45,271 nucleotides of DNA from NCBI GenBank assembly GCA_025357755.1, contig JANXOP010000149.1, positions 1 to 45,271 on the forward strand, written 5' to 3'. The position numbers and the translations under genes are program-made. The DNA is from Kofleriaceae bacterium. GTDB taxonomy: Bacteria > Myxococcota_A > Polyangia > Haliangiales > Haliangiaceae. Shown in pieces: positions 26,726 through 36,195 of this stretch; positions within the stretch are counted from its first letter, which is position 1, and the number at the start of each line of letters is the position of its first letter. Under the pieces are notes generated by a model, which ran no database searches, was not told the DNA's origin, and saw only the letters and a program-made list of their open reading frames with translations.

Positions 26726-28132
26726 GTGAACATCGTCAGCGTGCTCGAGCGCGAGCTCGGCAAGGAAGCTGTCGTCGGCCCAGGCGATGAACGGCTCGAG
26801 GACTACGGGCGTGACGAGAGTCCCTTGCCGGAGTTCTATCCGCCGGCCTGCGCGGTGCTGTGCGAGTCGACCGAACAGGTCGCCGCGGTGCTGCGGATCT
26901 GCCTCGAGCAAAACACGCCGGTCACGCCGCGTGGCGCGGGCTCCGGCATGGTGGGTGGTGCCCTGCCCGTACGCGGTGGCGTGGTGCTGTCGACCGAGAA
27001 GATGCAGCGGATCAAGGAGATCGATCCGGCCGACCTCGTCGCGGTCGTCGAGCCCGGGGTCATCACCGGCAAGTTCCAGGAGGCCGTCGAAGCAGCAGGC
27101 GTGTTCTACCCGCCGGATCCCGCGTCGTTGGAGTACTGCTCGATCGGCGGCAATGCCTCGACGAATGCCGGCGGTCCTCGCGCGTTCAAGTACGGCGTCA
27201 CGCGCGACTACGTGCTCGGCCTCGAGGTCGCGCTGATGGGTGGCGAAGTGCTGCGCTGCGGCCGGCGCACCGCCAAGGGCGTGACGAGCTACGATCTCGT
27301 CGCCGGCTTCGTCGGTACCGAGGGCACGTTCGGCGTGATCACCGAGATGTGCGTCAAGCTCGTCCCCAAACCTGCCGCGGCCGCGACGATCCTCGGCGTG
27401 TTCACCGATCTCGCGAAGGCAGGGCTGGCGATCGAAGCGCTGCTGCGCTCCGGTGTGCGTCCGAGCGTGCTCGAGATCGCCGACAAGTTCTCGATCGATG
27501 CGGTTCGTCCCAAGGCGCGCTACCGGTTCCCCGCGAACGCCGGCGCGATCGTCTTGTGCGAGGTCGACGGCGAAGCCGACATGATGGAGATGATGATGGA
27601 GCGCATCGGCCTCGCGTTCGACGAGCTCGGCGCGATCGACGTGCTCGCCGCGAGCGAGCCGGCCGAGCGCAGCAAGGTCTGGGAGGCGCGCCGGTTGATC
27701 AGTGGTGCCCTCAAAGAGGCCTACCGGATCAAGGTCAACGAAGACATCTGCGTCCCGCGTGGCAAGATCGTCGAGATGATCGCGCGCTGCGATCGGATCG
27801 CCGCCGAGACCGGGATTCCGATCGCGGTCTTCGGTCACGCTGGCGATGGCAACCTGCACACGAACCTCCTGTCGAACGAAGATCCGATGGATCCCGCGGT
27901 GCGCGAGAAGCTGTGGCATGCGGCCGGTCAGATCTTCACGCACGCTGTCGCGCTCGGCGGCACGCTCTCGGGCGAGCACGGCATCGGACTCACGAAGAAG
28001 CCGTACGTCACGCTCGAGCAGAGCCCGCAGTTGATCGAATGGCAGCATCGCTGGAAGGCGATGTGGGATCCGTCGGGGCTGTTGAATCCGGGCAAGCGGT
28101 TGCCCGAGCGTCAAAAGCGCTGCAGCGAGTAG
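26726..28132 (+). CDS. GlcD-type FAD-linked 2-hydroxyacid oxidase/dehydrogenase
   Basis: Protein of 468 aa. An N-terminal FAD-binding PCMH domain (PRGAGSGMVGG, then SIGGNASTNAGG) is followed by the FAD-oxidase C-terminal domain with FGHAGDGNLH and GGTLSGEHGIG. The family oxidises glycolate, D-lactate or similar acids; the substrate cannot be told from sequence here. No partner GlcE or GlcF genes follow. The start is a GTG. It ends 3 nt before the stop of the convergent FG-GAP gene. Confidence 0.88.
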   Translation: MNIVSVLERELGKEAVVGPGDERLEDYGRDESPLPEFYPPACAVLCESTEQVAAVLRICLEQNTPVTPRGAGSGMVGGALPVRGGVVLSTEKMQRIKEIDPADLVAVVEPGVITGKFQEAVEAAGVFYPPDPASLEYCSIGGNASTNAGGPRAFKYGVTRDYVLGLEVALMGGEVLRCGRRTAKGVTSYDLVAGFVGTEGTFGVITEMCVKLVPKPAAAATILGVFTDLAKAGLAIEALLRSGVRPSVLEIADKFSIDAVRPKARYRFPANAGAIVLCEVDGEADMMEMMMERIGLAFDELGAIDVLAASEPAERSKVWEARRLISGALKEAYRIKVNEDICVPRGKIVEMIARCDRIAAETGIPIAVFGHAGDGNLHTNLLSNEDPMDPAVREKLWHAAGQIFTHAVALGGTLSGEHGIGLTKKPYVTLEQSPQLIEWQHRWKAMWDPSGLLNPGKRLPERQKRCSE

Positions 28133-28135
28133 GAG

Positions 28136-29647
28136 CTATTGAAACACGTACGCGGCGCCGCTATCGGTCGCCGCGTTGTTCGCACCGTCGCCGTTGATCC
28201 CGGTCGCGTTCGAATCCTCGCCCGGTGCACCCACGGCGACGTCGAGCGTGGTGCCCACGCCCACGCCACCGAGCGCGACCGACGCGCCGAAGTTGTCGGT
28301 CGCGCCGGCGTTCGCGGCGGTGAGGTGCGAGGTCAACATCGGGCTCGTCCCACTGGTGGCGCGCGTGAACACGTCCGCCGCGCCTTTGCCGCCCGCGCCG
28401 TGCGCGCCGACGACCAGCGCGAGGCCATCGGTCGCGACCGCGACCGCGGCGCCGAAGTTATCGTTCGCGGCCGGTGCCGCTTCCTTGAGCATCCCTACCG
28501 CGGTCCAGGTCGTCCCACTGCGACTGAACGCATACGCGGCGCCACTATCCTGAGCATTGTTGTCGCCGGGGCCCGTCAAGCTGTCCTCGCTCGGTGCACC
28601 GACCACGACGGTATTGCCGTCGCCCGCCAACGCGAGCGCGGAGCCAAACGCGTCGCCGGCCTCGGTGTTCGATGCCTTGAGGTAGGCCTGCTGTGACCAG
28701 GTGGTGCCCGCACGCGTGAACGTGTACACGGCGCCGGCACCGGCCGCCGAGTTGTCGGTCTGCAGCCCGCCGACATTCTTCACCGCGCTCGATTCACCGG
28801 TCGCTCCCACCGCGAGTGTCGAGCCATCGCTCGACAGCGCGACGGACGTGCCGAACAGATCCGTCGTGCCGCTGTTGGAGGCCTTGACGTACGCCTGCGC
28901 GGTCCACGCGGTGCCGTTGTTGAAGAACACGTAAGCCGCGCCGTTGTTCATGCCGTTGTCGTTCGCGTTGCCCGTGCCGGTGTTGATCGTCGAGGTGCTG
29001 CTGTCTTCCTGAGGAGCACCGACCACGAGCGTGAGGCCATCGCCCGCCAGCGCGACGGAGAACCCGAAATGGTCATCGCCGTCGCGGTTGCTCGCCTTGA
29101 AGTACGTGGTCTGCGTCCATGTCGCACCGCTGCGGGTGAACACGTAGGCCGCGCCGCTCGCCGGGCTGGTGTTGTCGGTCTGCGTGCCGTTGATCTGGTT
29201 CGATGCACTCGCTTCGCCATCGGCACCGATCGCGAGCGTGTTGCCGTCCGCGGAGATCGAGACCGAGTGACCGAAGAGATCGCCGGCATCGCCGCTCGCC
29301 GCCTTGACGATCGCTTGTTGCGTCCACGCGGTGCCGCTGCGCGTGTAGATGTAGACCGCGCCGGTGCCCGCTTCGGCATCTGCACCGACGGCGAGGGTGT
29401 TGCCATCGGCCGACACGGTGATCGCGGTGCCGAGCGCGTCGGTCGCGGCGGTGTTCGATTCCTTGAGATACGCGCGCTGCACGATCCCGGACGGCGCCGC
29501 ATCACGCGCATCCCCGTGACCCGTACCGGCATCGCCGACCGAGAACCCATCGATCCCGAGAATGGAGCTGCATCCTGCGAGGGCCGCCAGAGCGACCTGC
29601 GCGAAGAGCAACGTGGCGCGTACTCGCACCCGATGATCGTATCGCAT
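28136..29647 (-). CDS. FG-GAP seven-bladed propeller lipoprotein
   Basis: Protein of 503 aa. The N-terminus ends in lipobox LAGC, so it is probably a surface or periplasmic lipoprotein. Seven repeats of about 60 residues follow. Each has a DxFGxSV-like blade start (DALGTAI, DLFGHSV, DHFGFSV, DLFGTSV, DAFGSAL, DNFGAAV, DNFGASV) and a DGxTLxVGAxxE turn, matching a seven-bladed integrin-alpha-like propeller. The turns are rich in Asp, Asn and Gly, as in calcium sites. The ATG at 29647 is used; a GTG at 29629 gives a more compact signal peptide. Ligand unknown. Confidence 0.82.
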   Translation of the reverse strand: MRYDHRVRVRATLLFAQVALAALAGCSSILGIDGFSVGDAGTGHGDARDAAPSGIVQRAYLKESNTAATDALGTAITVSADGNTLAVGADAEAGTGAVYIYTRSGTAWTQQAIVKAASGDAGDLFGHSVSISADGNTLAIGADGEASASNQINGTQTDNTSPASGAAYVFTRSGATWTQTTYFKASNRDGDDHFGFSVALAGDGLTLVVGAPQEDSSTSTINTGTGNANDNGMNNGAAYVFFNNGTAWTAQAYVKASNSGTTDLFGTSVALSSDGSTLAVGATGESSAVKNVGGLQTDNSAAGAGAVYTFTRAGTTWSQQAYLKASNTEAGDAFGSALALAGDGNTVVVGAPSEDSLTGPGDNNAQDSGAAYAFSRSGTTWTAVGMLKEAAPAANDNFGAAVAVATDGLALVVGAHGAGGKGAADVFTRATSGTSPMLTSHLTAANAGATDNFGASVALGGVGVGTTLDVAVGAPGEDSNATGINGDGANNAATDSGAAYVFQ

Positions 29648-29653
29648 TAGAGT
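29648..29653 (+). promoter_or_regulatory. -10-like TAGAGT before the methyltransferase gene
   Basis: TAGAGT ends 7 nt before the GTG at 29660, so a transcript would begin at the start codon. No good -35 is visible. Support is weak and rests on the same spacing seen at other genes here. Confidence 0.3.
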
Positions 29654-29659
29654 GGAGCA

Positions 29660-32074
29660 GTGGATGACCTAGCGCACGCGCTCGCAGGTGCTTCGACCCA
29701 AGATCTGGCGACCTGGCGCCGGTTCGTCGACCACGCGGGCGCCGCGGCGATCGCGAGCTGGTTATCCCCTCGGGCGATCATCGCGTGCGTCCTCGGAGAT
29801 ACCGCGTTCGCGACTGCCGCGCTGGAGCTGCTGCGCCAGCCCGATTCGCCCGGTGCGGTCCAGGTCACGGCGGCGTTCCCCGAGCTCGCCGCGCTCGCTG
29901 CGCCTGCACCTGCGCAAATCGAGCACGACCCGCCACCGAATGCGCGCGAGACGCGGCCCCTGCTCGACCACATCGCCACGCGCTTGCTAGGGGCGAAGTT
30001 GCGCGGCCTCGAAGCGCGCGACCGGACCGTGTTCCAGCGCGAGGCCGGCCTCAGCGCACGCGCGTTTCTCGACCTCGCGGACGTGACGGCGCGCGTGCTC
30101 GCCGCGGGCCTGGGTCCCGCGTTGCGCGCCGCGATCCTCCACCTCGACATCGCGAAGACCGCGAGCGCGAATCACCGCGTCGCATGGCAAGCGCTGGGCA
30201 TCGCGCTCGAGGTTCACAACGAAGCCGCCGCAGCGATCCTGCGGCGCGCCGATCGTGCGCGCTCGTGGAACCTGACCGCGCCGCTCGGCAAGCTCGCGAT
30301 CGCGTGGGTCGAGGCACACGGCCTCGCCGGTCAGCACGTGCGTGGTGAAGGCCCGATCATGATGTTCGCGCCGCTCGTCGCCGCGTTGCGCGACATCGCC
30401 GCGCCGCTCGGACGGCTGTTGGCGCTGGAGCCGCACGAGGCGACCAAGCTCGCACTCGACGGCCTGCACGTGCTCAACGCGTGCGATACGGCTGCGGTGC
30501 GCGAGGGCCTGCTCGACGACGGGTTGCTCGCCAAGCTCGCCCGCGTTCGAGATCAACTCGTGATCGTGACCGCGCAGACCCCGTTCGTGGATCCGTTCGC
30601 CGCCTTGCAAACGCTCGCGCCACCGCCCGATCGCGCACACCTGGCCGAACGCCTGCGCGCGTTGCGTGCGGGTCGGCAACGCGCCGGCGAACCGGTGACC
30701 TCCGTCGACGATGCGGTCGCGGCGCTCGGCGAGACCGAGCTCGCGGCGCTCGCACCCGCGCTCGCGACCTGTCAGCTCTGGTATTGCGAAGCCGCGACGA
30801 GTGCGCTGTCACCCGCGGCGCAGCTCGGTGTGCTCGCGGCAGCGGTGGGGGCCGCTCGTAGGATCGGCGTCGATGTCACGCGGCCGTGGCACGCCCAGCT
30901 CCGTCCGCTCGTCGTGCAGCTCGCGGGTCCCGATGCGCGCTACCGCCTGCGGCTCGTCGAAGCGGCGCTCGCCCAGCGGCCCATCCGCGAGCTGCTCGCG
31001 GGCGGCGCGCCCCTGGGCCCGCTCGGCACGTTGTCCGCGCGGTTGGCCGCGGCCGGCGATCCGGATGCGATCGTCCTCGAGTATGCCGACACGCCGGAGA
31101 GCGCCGCGCTGATCACGTTGCTCGGCATCTACGAGACCCGCTCGCAGGTCTCGTTCCATCAGATGTTGAAGGCGCTGTGCGACCTCTACGGGCTCCGCAA
31201 GGACGAGTTCGATCGCGTCGCGAACGAAGCGAGCTACCTCGCCTCGATGAACTCGGCGCGCAGCGACAAGGAGCGGATGCTCGATTTCGTCCGGCCCGGG
31301 CGGATCGTCGAGGTCGGGCCCGGCGGCGGCGTCGTGCTCGATCTGCTCGAAGCGCGGTTTCCGACCGCCGAGGTCATCGGCGTCGATCTCTCGCGCGAGG
31401 TAGTCACCGCGCTCGAGGCTCGCGCGCGTACAAATGGTCGCAGGTGGCGCGTCGTCCTCGGCGCCGCCGAGTCCCTGCCCGAGTACGCGCGCGATGTCGA
31501 CACCGTCGTGTTCTGCTCGATCCTCCACGAGGTCTACTCGTACACCGAGCCGCGATTCCAGCTCGCCTCGGTCGAGCGCGTGATCGAGGCGGCGTTCGCG
31601 GCGCTGCGGCCGGGCGGCCGGATCGTCATCCGGGATGGCGTGATGCCGGCCGCGGGCACGCGGCGGATCCAGTTCATCGCGCCGGATGCCCGCGCGGTGT
31701 TCGATCTGTATGTCGCGCAGTTCGAGGGCCGACCGATCCACTATCGCGAGCTCGGCGATCACCGGGTCGAGCTGTCGAGTGCCGATGCGATGGAGTTTCT
31801 CTACACGTACACGTGGGGACCGGCGAGCTTCCCGTACGAGATCCGCGAGCTCTACGGCATCCTCACGTACGACGACTATGTCGCCGCCCTGCTCCGGTGG
31901 TGCGGTGAGCGCGCGAGCGTCGTCGCGATCCCGGCGCCACTGCGCAGCTATCTCCAGCCCGGTTATCGCGATCACCTCGCGCCCGCGATCGCGCTGACCG
32001 ACGAGCACGACATCGTGACCGAGCTCCCCGATTCGAACTGTCTGATCGTGATCGAGAAACTACAAGCTCAGTAG
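29660..32074 (+). CDS. Large protein with C-terminal SAM methyltransferase domain
   Basis: Protein of 804 aa. Residues about 1-500 are Ala/Leu-rich and helical with no recognised domain. Residues about 520-720 form a class I methyltransferase: SAM loop VEVGPGGG near 548, then the acidic strand end VIGVDLS and ILHEVYSY. A last segment of about 80 residues follows. The target is unknown. The GTG start lies 12 nt from the start of the divergent lipoprotein gene, so one start may be misplaced. The 3' end overlaps the convergent peptidase gene by 15 nt. Confidence 0.78.
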   Translation: MDDLAHALAGASTQDLATWRRFVDHAGAAAIASWLSPRAIIACVLGDTAFATAALELLRQPDSPGAVQVTAAFPELAALAAPAPAQIEHDPPPNARETRPLLDHIATRLLGAKLRGLEARDRTVFQREAGLSARAFLDLADVTARVLAAGLGPALRAAILHLDIAKTASANHRVAWQALGIALEVHNEAAAAILRRADRARSWNLTAPLGKLAIAWVEAHGLAGQHVRGEGPIMMFAPLVAALRDIAAPLGRLLALEPHEATKLALDGLHVLNACDTAAVREGLLDDGLLAKLARVRDQLVIVTAQTPFVDPFAALQTLAPPPDRAHLAERLRALRAGRQRAGEPVTSVDDAVAALGETELAALAPALATCQLWYCEAATSALSPAAQLGVLAAAVGAARRIGVDVTRPWHAQLRPLVVQLAGPDARYRLRLVEAALAQRPIRELLAGGAPLGPLGTLSARLAAAGDPDAIVLEYADTPESAALITLLGIYETRSQVSFHQMLKALCDLYGLRKDEFDRVANEASYLASMNSARSDKERMLDFVRPGRIVEVGPGGGVVLDLLEARFPTAEVIGVDLSREVVTALEARARTNGRRWRVVLGAAESLPEYARDVDTVVFCSILHEVYSYTEPRFQLASVERVIEAAFAALRPGGRIVIRDGVMPAAGTRRIQFIAPDARAVFDLYVAQFEGRPIHYRELGDHRVELSSADAMEFLYTYTWGPASFPYEIRELYGILTYDDYVAALLRWCGERASVVAIPAPLRSYLQPGYRDHLAPAIALTDEHDIVTELPDSNCLIVIEKLQAQ

Positions 32075-33913
32075 CTGGACGATCAGGGTCTGCAACGCAC
32101 CGAGGTTCTCGGGCTTGGTGAAGCCGTGACCCTCGTCGTCGGCCGCGAGGTACCAGACCGTGCCGCCAGCGGCGCGAATCGTCGCGACGAGCTTGTCGCT
32201 CACCGCCGAGGGCACGCGCGGATCTTTGCGCCCGTGCGCGACGAGCACGGGGGCTCGGATCGTCGCGGCACGCGCGATCGGCGAGAGCTGCGCGAGCCGG
32301 GCGCGCATCACCGGCTCGCGCTCGTCGCCGTACTCGGTGCGTCGCGAGGCCTGGCGATACGGCGCGGTGCCCTCGAGGAAAGCGACAAGATCGGCGATGC
32401 CGACGATCTCGACACCTGCGTGCAGCCGCTCGGGAAACGCGATCAGTGACGCGAGTGCGAGGTAGCCACCGTACGACGTGCCCATGACCGAGATGCGATG
32501 CGGATCGAAGCCCGGTTGCGCCGCAGCCCACGCGAGCACGGCACCGACATCCTTGACGGCGACCTCGCGATTCGCGGCATTGTCTGCGGCCGCGTAGCGC
32601 TGTCCATAACCGACCGAGCCACGCACGTTCGGCTGGATGATCGCGAAGCCGCGCGCGACGAGGAATTGCTCGAACGGCGCCCACTTCGGCAACCATTGAT
32701 CTTCGGGCCCCCCGTGGAGGTCGATGATCACCGGCGCGCGGCCTTCGTCGCGGTCCGGGCGCATCACGAGCGCGGGCACATCGCCGATCTTGACGTGCTC
32801 GGGCGTCGCGAGAGGGAGTGACGGGAGGTCGGCGTGCGTCCATGCCACCGTGGTCTCGCTCGCGATGTCGTACGTGAATACGTCGCGCGGGTGATGCGCA
32901 TCGCTGAACGAGAACGCGAGCACCTGCGCGTGCGCCGCGAATCGCAGCTCCGTGATCACCCCGCCCGTCGGGGCCTTCGGGGCCAGCCGATGGGTGTGCG
33001 TGGCAGTGTCGTAGAGGTAGAGCGCCGAGGCACCGTCTTCGTTCGTCGTGAAGGCGACCGTGCCACCATCCGGCGCCACCGCGAGCTGCGTGACATCCCA
33101 GGCCAGCTCCGGCGCGATCAGGCGCTGGCCACGCGTCATCAGTTGCCAAACGTTCAAGCGATCGCCTGCCGATGCGATCGCGTAGAGCTCGCCACTGGCA
33201 CCGAACTGCGCGCCCGGCGCAGCGACGCGCGGATCGACCGAGGTCAGCGCGACCGCGTGGCCATCGCTCGTCGCGATGCGATACAGCGTCGAGGATTGCA
33301 GCGATACGGTCTTGCGCGCGAGCAGCTGGGTGCCATCGCTGGAGAGATCGATCACGGCCCACACGCCCTCGTCGGTGAACACCTGTCTCGGCGCACCGTT
33401 ATCGAGCATCCAGATCGAGGTCGAGCCGGCCTCGGGCTGGGCCCACACGAGCCGACCATGGCGCTCGATCGGATCGGCGATGCGATGCTTGGCGACCAGC
33501 GTCTTCACGGTCGCACCGGTGACCTGGTAGAGGCGATCGTCCTCGGTCCCGTCGTGATCGCCGGCGTAGTCGACCGCACCGGCCTCGCCGAACGCGGCCC
33601 ACTGGACATCGACACCGCGGGCCTTGGGCACCGGCGCGGCGAGTGGGCGAGGCACCATCATCGCCTCGCCACCTTGGTCGACGAGCAGCTGCGTGCCGTC
33701 ATCCGAGATATCGAGCAAGCGCGAGCTCGTGATCGCGCCGTAGCGATCGAGCTGCGTGCCGATCGCGCGATCGATCCCCGGCGCGCCGCTGATGTGCAGC
33801 GCGCCGAGATCGTACGCCGGTAGCGTGCGCGCTTCGCTCAGCGAGCGATGAGTCCGATCCGAGCCCCCCGAGCCGCATGCGCACGTGACTGCGACGAGCC
33901 ACGCGAAGCGCAA
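32060..33913 (-). CDS. S9 prolyl-oligopeptidase family peptidase, probable lipoprotein
   Basis: Protein of 617 aa. The N-terminus MRFAWLVAVTCAC suggests a lipoprotein signal with Cys at 11 or 13. Residues about 50-365 form a beta-propeller. The alpha/beta hydrolase domain carries S480 (GTSYGGY), D564 (HGRKDPRVP) and H596 (DDEGHGF), a complete triad. It would cleave peptides, often after proline or in acyl-peptide form, in the envelope. The TTG start follows the stop of the upstream lipoprotein gene without a gap. Confidence 0.88.
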   Translation of the reverse strand: MRFAWLVAVTCACGSGGSDRTHRSLSEARTLPAYDLGALHISGAPGIDRAIGTQLDRYGAITSSRLLDISDDGTQLLVDQGGEAMMVPRPLAAPVPKARGVDVQWAAFGEAGAVDYAGDHDGTEDDRLYQVTGATVKTLVAKHRIADPIERHGRLVWAQPEAGSTSIWMLDNGAPRQVFTDEGVWAVIDLSSDGTQLLARKTVSLQSSTLYRIATSDGHAVALTSVDPRVAAPGAQFGASGELYAIASAGDRLNVWQLMTRGQRLIAPELAWDVTQLAVAPDGGTVAFTTNEDGASALYLYDTATHTHRLAPKAPTGGVITELRFAAHAQVLAFSFSDAHHPRDVFTYDIASETTVAWTHADLPSLPLATPEHVKIGDVPALVMRPDRDEGRAPVIIDLHGGPEDQWLPKWAPFEQFLVARGFAIIQPNVRGSVGYGQRYAAADNAANREVAVKDVGAVLAWAAAQPGFDPHRISVMGTSYGGYLALASLIAFPERLHAGVEIVGIADLVAFLEGTAPYRQASRRTEYGDEREPVMRARLAQLSPIARAATIRAPVLVAHGRKDPRVPSAVSDKLVATIRAAGGTVWYLAADDEGHGFTKPENLGALQTLIVQLLSL

Positions 33914-34876
33914 CTACTCGGCCTTCACGAACGACGTGATCTTCCAGTCCGCACCGCGCGGCTCGAGCGTGAGCTGCCACGCACCAGGTGCGGCTTGGCC
34001 TGCGGGACACAGCACGCGCTTGTCCCCATCCGAGCCACACGCGCCGAGCGTGCCAGCCATCGCTTCGAGCGTCGTCGGATCCGCCTGCCACATCGCCAAC
34101 GCGGCATCCGCCCCCGCGCCGCCGCCGAGGCTCCACACCACATCCTCCGAGACATGCGTGCGCAGTACGCCGTAGTCGCGCTTCGCGAGCACGTCCTTCA
34201 TCGCGGCGAGCTCCACGGCGGCGCCGGCCGGGACGTTCTTGAACGCCTTCGGATCGGTATGCACCACGGTCTCGGCCGCTTCGCCTCGGATAGCTTCGTC
34301 CTTCATCGGAATCGCGTACTTGTTGATCCGCTTCCAGATCGCGACCTGCAGCGCCTCGGTGCGGCCCTCGAGCCAGTGCGGCTTGTCGGCGCCCCTCATC
34401 TCGACGGGCATCGCTGCGCCCGGGTCCCACGACGAGGCGTGCCCCGTGACCTTCACGCGCCACGGCCGACCGCCGAGCACGTGGACATCGAAGCGAATGA
34501 AGTAGCGCTTGTACGCGAGCCGCGTCGGCGCGCCACCGGCGGTGTTCGGGGTCGCGGTGCCCATGCCGTTCTGGATCCCCTGCTGCTGCGACAGCACCTG
34601 CTGGTTCACCATCGAGTCATCGCAGGTCGATCCTGCGCCGGCGCAGTTCGAGTACTGGACCTGATGCCACGACGTCGAGATCTTGCCGGGGCCCGGGTTG
34701 TCGTCGAGGTTGGGGTAGAGATCGCGCGTCGCCGCGAGTGCCGCCGTGTACACGAGGGCGAAGTCAGCGTCGTACAGCGAGTGCTGCGCGGATTTGACGT
34801 CCTTCTTGTTCGTCGAGCACGCACCCGCGAGCGCGAATGACAGCAGTAAGAAAATGATACGGTCGCGTCGAGCCAT
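33914..34876 (-). CDS. Putative lipoprotein of unknown function
   Basis: Protein of 320 aa. The start MARRDRIIFLLLSFALAGAC is a clear lipoprotein signal with lipobox AGAC. The mature part has a polar QQ/GN-rich loop (residues about 85-110) and a C-terminal half with a possible disulfide (Cys in GACGSDG and RVLCPAG). A longer reading from 34978 is less likely since the signal peptide starts at 34876. It overlaps the start codon of nth on the other strand and leads directly into the S9 peptidase gene. Family not recognised. Confidence 0.7.
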   Translation of the reverse strand: MARRDRIIFLLLSFALAGACSTNKKDVKSAQHSLYDADFALVYTAALAATRDLYPNLDDNPGPGKISTSWHQVQYSNCAGAGSTCDDSMVNQQVLSQQQGIQNGMGTATPNTAGGAPTRLAYKRYFIRFDVHVLGGRPWRVKVTGHASSWDPGAAMPVEMRGADKPHWLEGRTEALQVAIWKRINKYAIPMKDEAIRGEAAETVVHTDPKAFKNVPAGAAVELAAMKDVLAKRDYGVLRTHVSEDVVWSLGGGAGADAALAMWQADPTTLEAMAGTLGACGSDGDKRVLCPAGQAAPGAWQLTLEPRGADWKITSFVKAE

Positions 34877-35747
34877 GGGAGGACGCCCTCGAAATAGCAC
34901 ACCCAGCACCCCAATCGGTTCCCGAAACAGCGGGGCAAAACATGCCGTAACGAGCGCGCCGGCCGAAGCGACCCGCATTCGTGCCGCCCAGCTCGCGGTC
35001 TTGCTCGGCCAGGCCTATCCCGACGCCGTCGTCGAGCTCGACCACACGAACCCGTACCAGCTGCTGGTCGCCACCATCCTCGCGGCGCAATCCACCGATA
35101 AGACGATCAACACGATCACCCCCGCCCTGTTCGCGAAGTACCCCGACGCGAATGCGCTCGCGGCGGCCGCCCCTTCCGAGGTCGAGAAGCTGATCGTGAA
35201 GAGTGGGTTCTTCCGCAACAAGGCCAAGCACATCATCGGCATGGCCCAGGCGGTCGTGACCCGGCACGGCGGCGAGATTCCCCGCACCATGGAAGAGCTG
35301 TGCGGCCTCCCTGGCGTCGCGCGCAAGACCGCGAATGTCGTGCTCGGCAGTGCGATGGGCCTCGACGTCGGCGTCGTGGTCGATACGCACGTGACGCGGC
35401 TGTCGGCGCGCCTCGCGCTCAGCACGCACACCGATCCGGTCAAGATCGAGCACGACCTGATGGCGATCCTGCCGAAGGCACAATGGACGCCGTTCGCCCA
35501 TCGCCTGATCTGGCACGGCCGCCGCGTCTGCATCGCGAAGAAGCCGGACTGCGATCACTGCACCCTCGCGCCGCACTGCCCGAGTGCGTTTGCCGCGGTG
35601 CAGCCCAAGGATCCGTCGCCACGCGCCGAGTGGAACGCGAAGCAACGCGCCGCGCGCAAGGGCACCGCAGCAGCGGTGGCCACCTCGAAGAAGCCCGCGC
35701 CGAAGTCTAGATCCGTCGCGAAGCAGCCCAGAGCGAAGCGCGCGTGA
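34875..35747 (+). CDS. nth: Endonuclease III (DNA base-excision repair)
   Basis: Protein of 290 aa. The helix-hairpin-helix LCGLPGVARKTANV carries the catalytic Lys, and VDTHVTRL carries the catalytic Asp. A [4Fe-4S] loop C-x6-C-x2-C-x5-C (CIAKKPDC, CDHC, CTLAPHC) is complete. It removes oxidised pyrimidines and nicks abasic sites. The basic Lys/Arg/Ala C-terminal tail of about 45 residues is extra. The only usable start in the 5' part is the ATG at 34875, which overlaps the divergent lipoprotein ATG in CCATGG. The stop overlaps the Nudix gene as GTGA. Confidence 0.94.
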   Translation: MGGRPRNSTPSTPIGSRNSGAKHAVTSAPAEATRIRAAQLAVLLGQAYPDAVVELDHTNPYQLLVATILAAQSTDKTINTITPALFAKYPDANALAAAAPSEVEKLIVKSGFFRNKAKHIIGMAQAVVTRHGGEIPRTMEELCGLPGVARKTANVVLGSAMGLDVGVVVDTHVTRLSARLALSTHTDPVKIEHDLMAILPKAQWTPFAHRLIWHGRRVCIAKKPDCDHCTLAPHCPSAFAAVQPKDPSPRAEWNAKQRAARKGTAAAVATSKKPAPKSRSVAKQPRAKRA

Positions 35748-36139
35748 CACCGGTCTGTGCGGTCGCGGCGTTGATCTTCGACGGCGATCGCGTGCTCGTG
35801 ATCCAGCGTGGCAAGCCACCGGGCGAAGGCCTGTGGTCGTTACCCGGTGGCAAGCTCGAAGCGGGCGAGACGCTCGCACGAGCCGTCGCGCGCGAAGTCC
35901 AAGAAGAGACCGGGCTCGTCGTCGACGTCGGGCCACTGGCGTGCGTGGTGGAGCGCATGGGCGAGGGCTACCACTTCGTGATCCTGGATTATCTGGCGCG
36001 CTCGATCGGTGGAACACTCGCCGCCGCGAGCGACGTTCGCGATGCCCGGTGGGTCACGGATGAAGAGCTCGCCGCGCTGCCGCACACCGAGGGTTTGCTC
36101 GACGTCCTGGCCCGCGCACGCACGCAGGGCTGGCGCTGA
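35744..36139 (+). CDS. Nudix hydrolase
   Basis: Protein of 131 aa with a complete Nudix box GX5EX7REUXEEXGU (GGKLEAGETLARAVAREVQ followed by EETGLV). The family cleaves nucleoside diphosphates linked to another group, such as oxidised dNTPs, ADP-ribose or NADH. The substrate is not clear. Coupling to nth through a GTGA overlap suggests a role in nucleotide sanitation or repair, which is inference. Confidence 0.9.
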   Translation: MTPVCAVAALIFDGDRVLVIQRGKPPGEGLWSLPGGKLEAGETLARAVAREVQEETGLVVDVGPLACVVERMGEGYHFVILDYLARSIGGTLAAASDVRDARWVTDEELAALPHTEGLLDVLARARTQGWR

Positions 36140-36195
36140 ACCCTGCGCGGCGTTCGCCGTGCCGAAATTGCGCGGCCGCGTGCTACACCGCCGCC

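Noticed and set aside
26291..28114. Minus-strand open frame of 607 codons over the erpA-like and GlcD genes
   Set aside because: Antisense to two genes with clear families, and His/Arg/Asp-rich composition typical of a mirror frame.
28136..29647. CRISPR-like or satellite repeat suggested by periodic DNA
   Set aside because: The period of roughly 190 bp follows protein blades of an FG-GAP propeller with diverged DNA, not short identical repeats with spacers.
30809..32008. Minus-strand open frame of 399 codons over the methyltransferase gene
   Set aside because: Mirror frame of the methyltransferase; no recognisable motif.
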